From assembly GCA_038232055.1 (NCBI GenBank), contig JBBSIN010000003.1, forward strand, positions 1 through 64,000: a stretch of 64,000 nt of DNA, read 5' to 3'. Source of the DNA: JBBSIN01 sp038232055 (GTDB lineage Bacteria > Actinomycetota > Actinomycetes > JADGOV01). Positions 24,107 to 32,678 of this stretch are shown here, piece after piece. A program made the translations under genes and the position numbers. Within the stretch, counting starts at the first letter, position 1; each line of letters begins with the position of its first letter. The notes beneath the pieces were generated by a model. The model had not been told where the DNA came from and did not search any database. It was given only the letters and a program-made list of their open reading frames with translations.

Positions 24107-25159
24107 CTACCTCCGGACCAGAGTGTTGCGCCGAGTCAGCAGACGTGCGGCGACATAGAGGGCGATGACGATGAGGATCAGCGTGAGCGCGCCGGCCCAG
24201 GCGCGATCGATCGCGACATCGAAAGCGGACTGGGTCTGCTGGAAAACGAACAACGGCAGCGCGCTCTGCTGGCCGCTGAAGGGGTTGACGTGGATGAAGT
24301 CGTTGCCGGAGGCAGTGAGCAGCAGCGGCGCGGTCTCGCCGGTGACTCGGGCGACGGCGAGCATGATGCCCGTCGTGATACCGGTCAGGGCGGTGGGCAA
24401 CACGACAGACACGATGGTCCGCCAGCGGGGGATCCCGAGCGCGTAGCTCGCCTCGCGGAGCCCGTTGGGCACCAGCCGGATCATCTCCTCGGTGGACCGA
24501 ACGACGACCGGCAGCATCAGGATCGCAAGTGACAACGCCGCCGCGAACCCAGAGAAGCCGCGGTGCAGCACCAGCACCCAGAAGGCGAAGATGAACAGTC
24601 CGGCGACGATGGACGGGATGCCGGTCATGACGTCGATGAAGAACCGGATCGAGAAGGCGAGGCGCCCGCGTCCGTACTCGGTGATGTAGATGGCCACGAG
24701 CAGACCGAGCGGCACGGAGACCAGGCTGGCGATGCCGACCTGCTCCACCGTCCCGAGGATCGAGTGGTAGACCCCGCCGCCGGAGTCGAGCGGTCCGACG
24801 CCGGCCATCGAGTGGGTGAGGAAGTTCGGTGAGAGGCGTTTGATCCCGCGGCTGAGCGTGTAGCCGAGCACCGCGACCAGCGGAAGCATCGCCAACAAGA
24901 AGGAAAGGGCGGCCCCCAGGGTCACCAGCCGGTTGGTCGCCCGACGACGACCCTCGACCCGCCAGCTGACCACGACGATCGTCGCGATGACGGCGAGTGC
25001 GGCCACCATCGCGAAGTCGACGCGACCACCGAGCGGCGTGACCGCGAAGAGCGCCGCGGTGACGACGACGGCTGCCGCGGCGTAGCCGAGCACCACCGAC
25101 GACGACAAACGTCGGGACCGCAGGCTGACCGCCGGCGCGGCGATAAGGCTGATGCTCAT
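24107..25159 (-). CDS. pstA: phosphate ABC transporter permease
   Basis: A 350-aa permease. Two extra N-terminal hydrophobic helices precede a typical BPD transporter domain with SILGTVEQVGIASLVSVPLGLLVAIYITEY and the EAA loop LREASYALGIPRWRTIVSVVLP that contacts PstB. Seven or more membrane segments in total. The ATG at 25159 overlaps the pstC stop, giving translational coupling. The N-terminal extension of about 60 residues is common in actinobacterial PstA. Confidence 0.94.
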   Translation of the reverse strand: MSISLIAAPAVSLRSRRLSSSVVLGYAAAAVVVTAALFAVTPLGGRVDFAMVAALAVIATIVVVSWRVEGRRRATNRLVTLGAALSFLLAMLPLVAVLGYTLSRGIKRLSPNFLTHSMAGVGPLDSGGGVYHSILGTVEQVGIASLVSVPLGLLVAIYITEYGRGRLAFSIRFFIDVMTGIPSIVAGLFIFAFWVLVLHRGFSGFAAALSLAILMLPVVVRSTEEMIRLVPNGLREASYALGIPRWRTIVSVVLPTALTGITTGIMLAVARVTGETAPLLLTASGNDFIHVNPFSGQQSALPLFVFQQTQSAFDVAIDRAWAGALTLILIVIALYVAARLLTRRNTLVRR

Positions 25160-26151
25160 ACCGCCGCGCTCCGCTCGACGGCGCCCGCCCGGTAGATGAT
25201 CGCGCGGGCGGCAAGGTTGACGCTCAACGTGATGGCGAAAAGCACGAGGCCGCTGGCGATGAGAGCACTCCGACCGAGGCTGCCGGCTTCGCCGAAGCGG
25301 GTGGCGATATTGGCGGCGATCGTATTGCCACCGGGCTCCAAGATGTGCCAGCTGACGGAGAACGTCGAGCCGATGACCAGGGCGACCGCGATTGTCTCCC
25401 CGAGGGCCCGGCCGAGGCCGAGCATGACTCCGCCGGTGATGCCAGGCCGGCTCGGCGGCAGCACCGCTGTCCGGATGACCTCCCACCTGGTCGCGCCGAG
25501 GGCCAGTGCGGCCTCCCGCTGCGCGGGATCCACCTGGGCGATCACCTCGCGGGTGATCGCGGAGATGATCGGTAGGATCATGACGGCCAGGATGATCGAC
25601 GCAGCGAAGATCGACTGACTGTACTGGCCCGCCTTGTTGCCCGGATCCGCGAAGATCGGAATCCAGCCGAAGTGATCGGCGAGGAAGCGCTGCAGCGGGA
25701 TCATCCGCTTGAGCAGGAAGTACACCGCCCACAGGCCGTAGACGACGGACGGTACGGCGGCCAGCATGTCGACGGCGTAGCCGAGCAGCCGGGCGAGCCG
25801 GGGCGGCGCGTACTCCACGATGAACAGCGCCACCCCGATGGCCACCGGTACCGCGATGACCAGGGCAAGGATGCTGGACAGGACCGTGCCGAAAGCGAGG
25901 GCAGCGATCCCGAAGACCATGCTGCGGTCGGGATCCCAGATCTTCGTGGTGAGGAAGTTTCCCTTGTCGGCCGCAATCGCCGGAATCGCTCGGAACAGCA
26001 GAAAGGCGGCGACGGCAGCGAGGACGACGAGGATGAAGACGGAAGCGGCCAGGGTCGTTCCACGGAAGAGGGCGTCGGCCGAAGAAGAGCCGCCCGTCAG
26101 CTTCGGTGGCTGACGGGCGACTCTCTGATCGCTGCTGGCAGTTCGTGTCAA
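25156..26151 (-). CDS. pstC: phosphate ABC transporter permease
   Basis: A 331-aa permease with about six hydrophobic helices; the N-terminal TM is followed by a periplasmic loop and the BPD domain, whose EAA loop reads REAALALGATRWEVIRTAVLP. It pairs with PstA in the membrane channel. The only usable start that keeps the N-terminus is TTG 26151, which overlaps the pstS stop as TTGA. No ATG or GTG is in frame between there and the first helix, so TTG is well supported. Confidence 0.92.
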   Translation of the reverse strand: MTRTASSDQRVARQPPKLTGGSSSADALFRGTTLAASVFILVVLAAVAAFLLFRAIPAIAADKGNFLTTKIWDPDRSMVFGIAALAFGTVLSSILALVIAVPVAIGVALFIVEYAPPRLARLLGYAVDMLAAVPSVVYGLWAVYFLLKRMIPLQRFLADHFGWIPIFADPGNKAGQYSQSIFAASIILAVMILPIISAITREVIAQVDPAQREAALALGATRWEVIRTAVLPPSRPGITGGVMLGLGRALGETIAVALVIGSTFSVSWHILEPGGNTIAANIATRFGEAGSLGRSALIASGLVLFAITLSVNLAARAIIYRAGAVERSAAV

Positions 26152-27227
26152 GACAGGCTGTTCACCGTCGACTTGGCCTTGTCGGCGATCGCGGCGGGCA
26201 GTGGCGCGAAGCCGAGCGAGTCCGCGCTCGACTGGCCCTCTGCGACGGCGTAGCCGAGGAAGGCCTTGACCAGGTTGGCCTTGGCGGCGTCCTTGCTCTT
26301 CGCACAGACGATGACGTAGGAGACGGTGGAGATCGGGTAGCCCTTGGTGCCGGTGAACTCCAGCTTGCCCGCCAGGTCCTTGCCCTGACCCGCGATGCTG
26401 AACGACGACTGCAGGAAGTCGCTGACGCTCTGACCGGTCAGCTCGACGAACTCCGCCCCGGCGCCCTTCACCTTGGCCGTGGGCAGGTTGTTGGCCTTCG
26501 CGAACGACAGCTCGACGTAAGTGATCGCGCCGTCGGTCTGCTTGACGCCCGCGGTGACCCCGTCCGAGCCCTTGGCGCCCTGGCCACCAGGCCAGTTCAG
26601 CTGCTTGTCCGACCCGAGCGTCCACGCGGAGCCCGCGGCCGTCTCGAGGAACCCTGAGAAGACCTTGGTGGTGCCGGAGCCGTCGGACCGGTGGTAGGCG
26701 GCGATCGGGGTCGACGGCAGCGTCGCGCCCGGGTTGTCGGCGGCGATCTGCGGGTCGTTCCAGGTCTTGATGCTGCCCTGGAAGATACCGGCCAGCGTCT
26801 TCGCCGACAGGTTGAGGCTGTCGACACCCTTGAGGTTGTACATGATCGCCACGCCACCGACCGTGACCGGGATGTGCAGGGCCGGGCTGCCGCAACGCGC
26901 ATCGGCCTTCGCCTGCTCGTCCGGCTTCATGGTCGCGTCGGAGCCGGCGAAGTCGATGGTGCCCGCCGCGAACTGCTCGATCCCCGCGCCGGACCCAGTG
27001 CCCTGGTAGTTGATCTGCGCACCGGAACACTTCGCCGCAAAGTCCTTGATCCACTGCTGCTCGATGTTCTGCTGGAACGTCGAACCGGACCCGGCGATCT
27101 GCCCCTTGACGCAACTGTCGCTGTTGCTCGCCGCCTGTGTCGTCCCGTTGTCGCTACCGCAGCCGGCGACCGTGACGAGGCTCGCCGCGGCGAGGCCGGC
27201 GAGCGCACCCTTCTGTATCAGTCTCAT
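26148..27227 (-). CDS. pstS: phosphate-binding lipoprotein
   Basis: A 359-aa periplasmic-type binding protein anchored by a lipobox (VAGC, acylated Cys23) after a basic-hydrophobic signal. Phosphate-binding segments are visible: GSGSTFQQN near residue 45, GTGSGAGIEQF, DFAGSDATM, and the YHRSDGSGTTKVF loop. It delivers phosphate to PstCA. ATG 27227 was chosen because it gives the signal peptide; upstream frame extension to 27425 lacks this feature. A PHO box lies 20-60 bases upstream. Confidence 0.96.
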   Translation of the reverse strand: MRLIQKGALAGLAAASLVTVAGCGSDNGTTQAASNSDSCVKGQIAGSGSTFQQNIEQQWIKDFAAKCSGAQINYQGTGSGAGIEQFAAGTIDFAGSDATMKPDEQAKADARCGSPALHIPVTVGGVAIMYNLKGVDSLNLSAKTLAGIFQGSIKTWNDPQIAADNPGATLPSTPIAAYHRSDGSGTTKVFSGFLETAAGSAWTLGSDKQLNWPGGQGAKGSDGVTAGVKQTDGAITYVELSFAKANNLPTAKVKGAGAEFVELTGQSVSDFLQSSFSIAGQGKDLAGKLEFTGTKGYPISTVSYVIVCAKSKDAAKANLVKAFLGYAVAEGQSSADSLGFAPLPAAIADKAKSTVNSLS

Positions 27228-27245
27228 GAAAAGGACGGTAGGTGC

Positions 27246-27289
27246 GCAAGGTGACGGGTCGGCGCGCGCGAGGTGAACGACGGGTGAAC
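27246..27289 (-). promoter_or_regulatory. PHO box upstream of pstS
   Basis: Reading toward pstS, two adjacent 11-base direct repeats occur: GTTCACCCGTC (27289-27279) and GTTCACCTCGC (27278-27268). A third related unit, CGTCACCTTGC (27256-27246), sits exactly one 11-base step further on. This is the actinobacterial PhoP-type binding layout (GTTCACC repeats in 11-base phase). The obvious candidate regulator is encoded at 33830. Confidence 0.8.
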
Positions 27290-27330
27290 CGCAGTAGGCG
27301 ATCCGTCTCACCCCGTGGAGAAACCGCCAT

Positions 27331-28257
27331 TCATGGCTGGACGGCCGGCTCTGCGTCGGGCGGTGGCAGCCGATCGGCAGCCACCAGCGTCCCCGTGTCG
27401 TCGACGTGGAGCACCCAGGTACCACCCTTGGCGACGCGCGGGTCGGCAGGCGTCGGCAGCCGGTACGTCGAGCACACGCTCGTCAGCAGGCCGGGAATCG
27501 TCCCGCCCTGGCTGCAGACCGCGGTCGGCGTGCGGGCTGCGATGAGGTCGACCAGCTGCCGCCTGGCGTCCTGCGGTTCGATGCGGTAGGCGTCCTCGGC
27601 AAACGCGGGAGCAGGCTCGACCTCGATCCCATGGCGTGCCGCGTACGGCCGCACCGTGTCGACGCACCGGACGACGTCCGCGGAGAGGACGTGACGTACC
27701 CGATAGCACTCGAGCACGTCGCGCAGGTGGTTCGCCTGCGCCTGTCCCAGCGCTGTCAGCGGCCGCTGCCGGTCGTCGCCCTCGTACTCAGCCCGCTTGC
27801 CGGCGTGGGCGTGCCGGACGAGAAGGATCGGTGTGGTGTCGTACGGGGCCGCCGCGAAGTGCGAGAGGGTCTCCCGGTCCCGTTCGAGCGTGACCCGCGC
27901 AACCGCTTCCTCGAGCGGGTGCCAATCGACCGCATCGACCTCGTCCGTCGGCGCAAAGGCACCCCCGTCCTCGCGCATGGCCCAGAAGTCGACGAACTTG
28001 GGCGTCGGCCCGGACCGCAGGAGCCGGACGTAATGCTGCCGATCCAGGTGTGGACCGACGACGACCCGCCGTCCGGTCTCCTCCTCGACCTCACGGACGC
28101 CACCCAGCACGGGATGCTCGCCGGGAAGCAGTTTCCCTTTCGGCAGCGACCAGTCGTTGTACCGCGGCCGGTGCACAAGAGCCAACAGCGGACGGTGGCC
28201 GTCGGGCCGCCAGAGAACGCCACCCGCGGCCGGAATGACCTCCGCCGGGTCAGGCAC
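27331..28257 (-). CDS. mutT1: NUDIX hydrolase fused to a histidine phosphatase (MutT1-like)
   Basis: A 308-aa two-domain protein. Residues about 1-140 are NUDIX, with a Nudix box spanning GEHPVLGGVREVEEETGRRV. Residues about 155-300 form a histidine phosphatase with LLVRHAHAGKR and the second active-site histidine region altered to CSQGGTIP. Mycobacterial MutT1 has the same fusion and hydrolyses diadenosine polyphosphates and 8-oxo-dGTP. In this copy the second catalytic His of the phosphatase (usually SHG) appears to be SQG. GTG 28257 overlaps the CHAD gene stop, so the two genes are coupled. Confidence 0.85.
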   Translation of the reverse strand: MPDPAEVIPAAGGVLWRPDGHRPLLALVHRPRYNDWSLPKGKLLPGEHPVLGGVREVEEETGRRVVVGPHLDRQHYVRLLRSGPTPKFVDFWAMREDGGAFAPTDEVDAVDWHPLEEAVARVTLERDRETLSHFAAAPYDTTPILLVRHAHAGKRAEYEGDDRQRPLTALGQAQANHLRDVLECYRVRHVLSADVVRCVDTVRPYAARHGIEVEPAPAFAEDAYRIEPQDARRQLVDLIAARTPTAVCSQGGTIPGLLTSVCSTYRLPTPADPRVAKGGTWVLHVDDTGTLVAADRLPPPDAEPAVQP

Positions 28258-29812
28258 CAAGCCACTTCCGGGTAGCCGGTTGGTCGAGCCCTGCCCACAC
28301 CGCGGAAAAGGCGTGCCGCGCGACGTCAGCCGCCGCCCGCTCCCGGGCAGCGAGAAGCCCGAGGACGAAGGCGACCGGGGCGGGGGCATCGCCGGTGACG
28401 ACCCGGCGGATCACCGCCTCGGCGACGACGGCGTCGTGGTGCTCGCCGAGCACCTCCTGCACGTCCGTGACCTGCTTGGCGAAGCGTCGGGCCGGCTTGC
28501 CGAGCACCGGCGCCGCGAGCTCCGCGGCGTAACGAGTGCGCTTGGCGAAGATGCGGGCCCGATGGAAGTCCTCGTCGGGGGAGTCGTCACCGAGCCGCCC
28601 GGCGCGCTTGGCGAGCGCACGCCACGCTGCCGAGACGAGTGCCGGTACGACGCTCTTGGCGGTGTCGTCGGCGGCCGCCGTCACCGGCGCCGCGGTCGCC
28701 GAAGTGACGAGCTGCTCTACCAGCCTGCGGTAGCGGCGACTGCGCAACGCGGCCGACACCGCCCTCGAAGCGGCGGTCATCTCCACGGCGACGGCTGTGG
28801 CGAGGAACTCCGCGGCCGCAACGGTGTCGACGCCGGTTTGCGCCAGTTCGTCCAGGTGTCTGCGCAGTCTGGCGAGGAGGACCTCCCGGTCGCGCACTTC
28901 GCCCAGCACGTCGGCGATCCACGCCAGCTCGACCGACAAGGTGGCCGCCCACTCCTCGTCGAGCAGCGGGCGGAACGTGCGCAGCGTGCTCCTGAGCCGC
29001 CGGGCGGCGACCCGCATCTGGTGCACGGAGTCCGGTGCGTCGCGGCGTACGCCGACGTCGCTGGCCATGAAAGCGCGGGTGTTGGTACGCAAGTGGGAGA
29101 CGATGGCCGCACCGGCGGTGACACCTCGCCGCGGCTTCGCGGCAAGCGGCGGCTCCGGATCCCCGCGGGCTGCCGGCCCGAGTGCGCGCACGGCCTTCGG
29201 CGTCTGGTCGGTCTCGGCGGCGCCGTTGGCCGTCAGCTTCGCCGACACGTCGGCGATCAGCGCCCCGGGATCGTCGACGTCGGCAGCGGCCTCCACCTCG
29301 ATCTCGCGGAACGACGAGGTGGCGTTGCCCGAACTGTCGACCACCCGAACCTCGTCGTCGACGATCTCACCAACCACGTCACCTGCTGGGCCGAGCAGCG
29401 CCCGAGTGATCCGGGTGGTCTCCAGGGTGGCGACTCTGCGCAGCGCTTCCGCCCGGGTGTAGACCTGCACGAGGTTGCGCAGCTCGGCCGGCGGCACCCG
29501 TGCGCCGCTGCTGACCCGGATTTCGTCCCGGTCGCCCACCCGGCGGGGCAGCTTGAGGTGCCAGCCGTCGTCTCCACCGCCGCTGCGCCGACGCAAGGTG
29601 ATGCCCTCGCGAGCCAACCGGAGGTCCGGCGTGTCGAAGTAGAGCGTGCGCATCTCGGTCGTGCGTGCCTGGGTCAGACCCCCGACGAGACCCGAGGAAA
29701 GGTCGTCGGGTACGACGAAATCCTCCGGTACGGCGAACTTCGTCTCGATCTCCCGGACCGTGACCACCGAGGCGTCGTCGGCAGGCCTTCGCTTCGGTGT
29801 CCGGTCAGACAT
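28250..29812 (-). CDS. CYTH-CHAD domain protein
   Basis: A 520-aa protein. The CYTH domain (about residues 17-210) begins with the ExExK motif in REIETKF and carries alternating charged strands that form the triphosphate tunnel. The CHAD domain (about 235-515) is helical and rich in His/Arg pairs (VHQMRVAARRLRSTLRTF, and FHRARIFAKRTRYAAEL). CHAD domains bind polyphosphate; CYTH enzymes hydrolyse triphosphate or polyphosphate. Placement directly after ppk supports a role in polyphosphate turnover or granule targeting. ATG 29812 overlaps the ppk stop region. Confidence 0.9.
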   Translation of the reverse strand: MSDRTPKRRPADDASVVTVREIETKFAVPEDFVVPDDLSSGLVGGLTQARTTEMRTLYFDTPDLRLAREGITLRRRSGGGDDGWHLKLPRRVGDRDEIRVSSGARVPPAELRNLVQVYTRAEALRRVATLETTRITRALLGPAGDVVGEIVDDEVRVVDSSGNATSSFREIEVEAAADVDDPGALIADVSAKLTANGAAETDQTPKAVRALGPAARGDPEPPLAAKPRRGVTAGAAIVSHLRTNTRAFMASDVGVRRDAPDSVHQMRVAARRLRSTLRTFRPLLDEEWAATLSVELAWIADVLGEVRDREVLLARLRRHLDELAQTGVDTVAAAEFLATAVAVEMTAASRAVSAALRSRRYRRLVEQLVTSATAAPVTAAADDTAKSVVPALVSAAWRALAKRAGRLGDDSPDEDFHRARIFAKRTRYAAELAAPVLGKPARRFAKQVTDVQEVLGEHHDAVVAEAVIRRVVTGDAPAPVAFVLGLLAARERAAADVARHAFSAVWAGLDQPATRKWLGA

Positions 29813-31880
29813 TGGCAACCTCCCGCTGCTTGTTCCGGCGCAGGGTGACCTCCTGGTAGTCCGCTCCGGGCACGCGCGTCCACTCGCCGTCGGGTTCGAG
29901 GTGCCAGGACGATACGTCGTCGGACATGGCGAGGGAGAGAATCTGGCGCAGGTCGCGCCGGGCGCCCGGGTCGGTGACCCGCACCAGGGCCTCCACCCGG
30001 CGGTCGAGGTTGCGATGCATGACGTCGGCGCTGCCGATCCATACCTCGTCGTCGTCGCCGGCCCGGAACCGGAAGATGCGCGAGTGCTCCAGGAAGCGAC
30101 CGAGCAGGCTGCGCACGCGGATCGTCTCGGAGAGCCCCGCTACGCCCGGGCGAAGGGCGCACATGCCACGCACCACCAGGTCGATTTCCACACCCTGGCG
30201 GGCCGCGTCGTACAGCGCGTCGATGACGACCTCGTCGACGAGGCTGTTGACCTTGATCTGGATGCTGGCCGTTCGCCCGGCGACGTGCGCGGCGGCCGCT
30301 TCGTCGATGCGCTCGACGAGTCCGCCGCGCAGAGTGGCGGGCGCCACGAGCAGCGTGCGGTAGTCCCTGTGTCGGGAGTAACCGGAGAGCCGGTTGAACA
30401 GGTCCGTGATGTCGGCGCCGATGGCCGGGTCGGCGGTCAGCAGGCCAAGGTCTTCGTAGGTGCGAGCCGTCTTGGGGTTGTAGTTGCCGGTGCCGATGTG
30501 CGCGTAACGGCGGATGCCGTCACCTTCCTGGCGGACGACGAGGCAGAGCTTGCAGTGGGTCTTGAGGCCGACGAGGCCGTAGACGACGTGGCAACCAGCC
30601 TGCTCGAGGGCTCTGGCCCAGCGAATGTTGGCTTGTTCGTCGAACCGCGCCTTGATCTCCACTAGGACGACGACTTGCTTCCCCGCCTGTGCCGCGCCGA
30701 TCAAAGCGTCGACGATCGGTGAGTCACCGCTGGTGCGATACAGCGTCTGCTTGATGGCGAGCACATCGGGATCCAGCGCCGCCTGCTCGACAAAGGCCTG
30801 CACGCTGGTGGCGAACGAGTCGTAGGGATGGTGGATGAGGACGTCACCCTGTCGCAGCGCCGCGAAGAAGTCGGCCGGCGTCCCGGCGGCCTCTGCCTCG
30901 GCGAGGCGCGGGTGCGTCGCCGGAACGAAAGAGGAGAACCTGAGGTCGCTGCGGTCGAGGTCCGCGATGGCACCAAGGCCCGAGAGGGCCAGCAGGCCCG
31001 GGATCCGGTAGACCTCCGCCTCCCCCACGTCGAGCTCGCGGACCAGCAACGCCAGGACCCGCGGCTCCATGGACTGCTCGACCTCGAGGCGTACCGGAGG
31101 CCCGAAGCGGCGACGCAGCAGCTCGCGCTCGAGTGCCTGGAGGAGGTTCTCGGCGTCGTCCTCCTCCACCTCCACGTCCGCGTTGCGGGTCACTCGGAAG
31201 GTGTGCGCCCGCACGATCTCCATGCCGGAGAACAGCTGGTCGAGGTGCGGGCAGATCACATCCTCGAGCGGGACGAAACGTTGCGGGCGGACCTGGACGA
31301 AGCGGGCGAGCAGCGGTGGCACCTTGACCCGCGCGAAGTGCTCGGTGCCGGTCTCGGGGTGCCGGACGACCACGGCGAGGTTGAGCGAGAGCCCCGAGAT
31401 GTACGGGAAGGGGTGCGCCGGGTCGACCGCGAGCGGCGTCAGCACTGGATGGATTCGCTCCCGGTAGAGCCGGTGCAGCTCGGCACGCTCGTCGTCCTCG
31501 AGGGCGCCCCAGCGAAGGATCTCGATGCCCTCAGCGGCCAGGCGGGGGACGACCTCATCCTGGAACACCGCCGCGTGCCGGACGCACAGCTCGTGCACCC
31601 GGGCGGAAATGCGCTCGAGCTGCTCGCGCGGTCGTAGGCCGCTGGCGCTCGTGACCGCGAGCCCGGTGGCGATCCGCCTGGCCAGCCCGGCGACTCGCAC
31701 CATGAAGAACTCGTCCAGCCCGCGCGCGAAGATGGCGAGGAACCGGACCCGTTCGAGCAGAGGCATGCCGTCCTCTGCGGCCAGCTCGAGCACGCGCTCG
31801 TTGAAGCTCAGCCACGACAGCTCGCGGTCGAGGAAACGCTCCGCCGGCAGGAGGACACGCTCGGCGGAGTCGCGGCTCAC
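29805..31880 (-). CDS. ppk: polyphosphate kinase 1
   Basis: A 691-aa PPK1 that builds long-chain polyphosphate from ATP. The N-terminal domain starts FLDRELSWLSFNERVLELA. The two catalytic histidine sites are recognisable: GLKTHCKLCLVVR with its autophosphorylated His, and LEHSRIFRF further on. IGTGNYNPKTARTYEDLGL is the conserved loop between them. Length and motifs are complete. The GTG at 31880 overlaps the phoU stop (GTGA). The order phoU-ppk-CYTH/CHAD-mutT1 reads as one unit with overlapping ends. Confidence 0.96.
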   Translation of the reverse strand: MSRDSAERVLLPAERFLDRELSWLSFNERVLELAAEDGMPLLERVRFLAIFARGLDEFFMVRVAGLARRIATGLAVTSASGLRPREQLERISARVHELCVRHAAVFQDEVVPRLAAEGIEILRWGALEDDERAELHRLYRERIHPVLTPLAVDPAHPFPYISGLSLNLAVVVRHPETGTEHFARVKVPPLLARFVQVRPQRFVPLEDVICPHLDQLFSGMEIVRAHTFRVTRNADVEVEEDDAENLLQALERELLRRRFGPPVRLEVEQSMEPRVLALLVRELDVGEAEVYRIPGLLALSGLGAIADLDRSDLRFSSFVPATHPRLAEAEAAGTPADFFAALRQGDVLIHHPYDSFATSVQAFVEQAALDPDVLAIKQTLYRTSGDSPIVDALIGAAQAGKQVVVLVEIKARFDEQANIRWARALEQAGCHVVYGLVGLKTHCKLCLVVRQEGDGIRRYAHIGTGNYNPKTARTYEDLGLLTADPAIGADITDLFNRLSGYSRHRDYRTLLVAPATLRGGLVERIDEAAAAHVAGRTASIQIKVNSLVDEVVIDALYDAARQGVEIDLVVRGMCALRPGVAGLSETIRVRSLLGRFLEHSRIFRFRAGDDDEVWIGSADVMHRNLDRRVEALVRVTDPGARRDLRQILSLAMSDDVSSWHLEPDGEWTRVPGADYQEVTLRRNKQREVANV

Positions 31881-32518
31881 TGGCGCTCGCCGGTGACCAG
31901 GTAGACGACGCGTCGTGCCACGGAGACGGCGTGGTCGGCGAAGCGCTCGAAGTACCGGCCGGCGAGTGCGATGTCGATCGTGGTCTCGACGCCGTACGGC
32001 CAGTCCTCGTCGAGCATGACGGTGAACAGACGGCGGTGCAGCTCGTCCATCACGTCATCGTCGCGCTCGAGCTCCTTGGCCTGCTCTACATCGCGCGTCG
32101 CGATGACGGTGCCCGCTTTGGTCGTGATTCGTTCGGCGACCTGCGCCATCTCCAGGATGGTGTCGCGTAGCTCGGCCGGAACGGCCGAGTCGGGATAGCG
32201 GCGGCGGGCCTGCTTCGCGATGTGCAGGGCCAGATCGCCGGATCGCTCCAGATCCGCCACCATACGAAGGCTCGTGACGATCACCCGCAGGTCGCTGGCC
32301 ACCGGCTGCTGACGAGCGAGCAGCTCGAAGCAGCGCTTCTCGATGTCGTGGTAGACGGCGTCGACCGTCTCGTCACCATCGATCACCGTCTCGGCCAGTG
32401 CGAGGTCGGCGTCGAGGAGGGCGGAGCTCGCCCGCCGCATGGCACCGGAGACCAGCTGCGTCATGTCGACGAGCAGAGCGGTGATCTCGCTGAGCTCGAC
32501 GTGGTAGCTGTCACGCAC
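31877..32518 (-). CDS. phoU: phosphate signalling regulator PhoU
   Basis: A 213-aa helical-bundle protein with the two PhoU repeats: the first around MRRASSALLDADLALAETVIDGDE, the second around TKAGTVIATRDVEQAKELERDD, plus the metal-binding ERFADHAVSVARRVVY at the end. PhoU links Pst transport to the sensor kinase and keeps it quiet when phosphate is ample. GTG 32518 has AAGGAG seven bases upstream. It is divergent from the sensor kinase gene, the usual actinobacterial arrangement. Confidence 0.94.
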   Translation of the reverse strand: MRDSYHVELSEITALLVDMTQLVSGAMRRASSALLDADLALAETVIDGDETVDAVYHDIEKRCFELLARQQPVASDLRVIVTSLRMVADLERSGDLALHIAKQARRRYPDSAVPAELRDTILEMAQVAERITTKAGTVIATRDVEQAKELERDDDVMDELHRRLFTVMLDEDWPYGVETTIDIALAGRYFERFADHAVSVARRVVYLVTGERQ

Positions 32519-32678
32519 GGGGTTCTCCTTCCGCTTCCGTTCCGACCATAACTGCGGGACAGGGGGCCGACTAGCGCTCACATGACGGGGCGGGAACGCC
32601 CAGGTGAACACTTGGCGACGGGACGAAGCGAACCCGCGAAGACCCGCGCCGGCGCTGCCGCGACCGTATCCTGAACGC
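32519..32678 (+). promoter_or_regulatory. divergent phoU / sensor-kinase control region
   Basis: A single good PHO-box unit GTTCACCTGGG lies on the minus strand at 32609-32599, followed after one extra base by GTTCCCGCCCC, a poorer unit out of 11-base phase. On the plus strand TATCCT (32667-32672) ends six bases before the kinase ATG, a leaderless promoter. The region could therefore be feedback-controlled by its own regulator, but the box is weaker than that of pstS. Confidence 0.45.
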
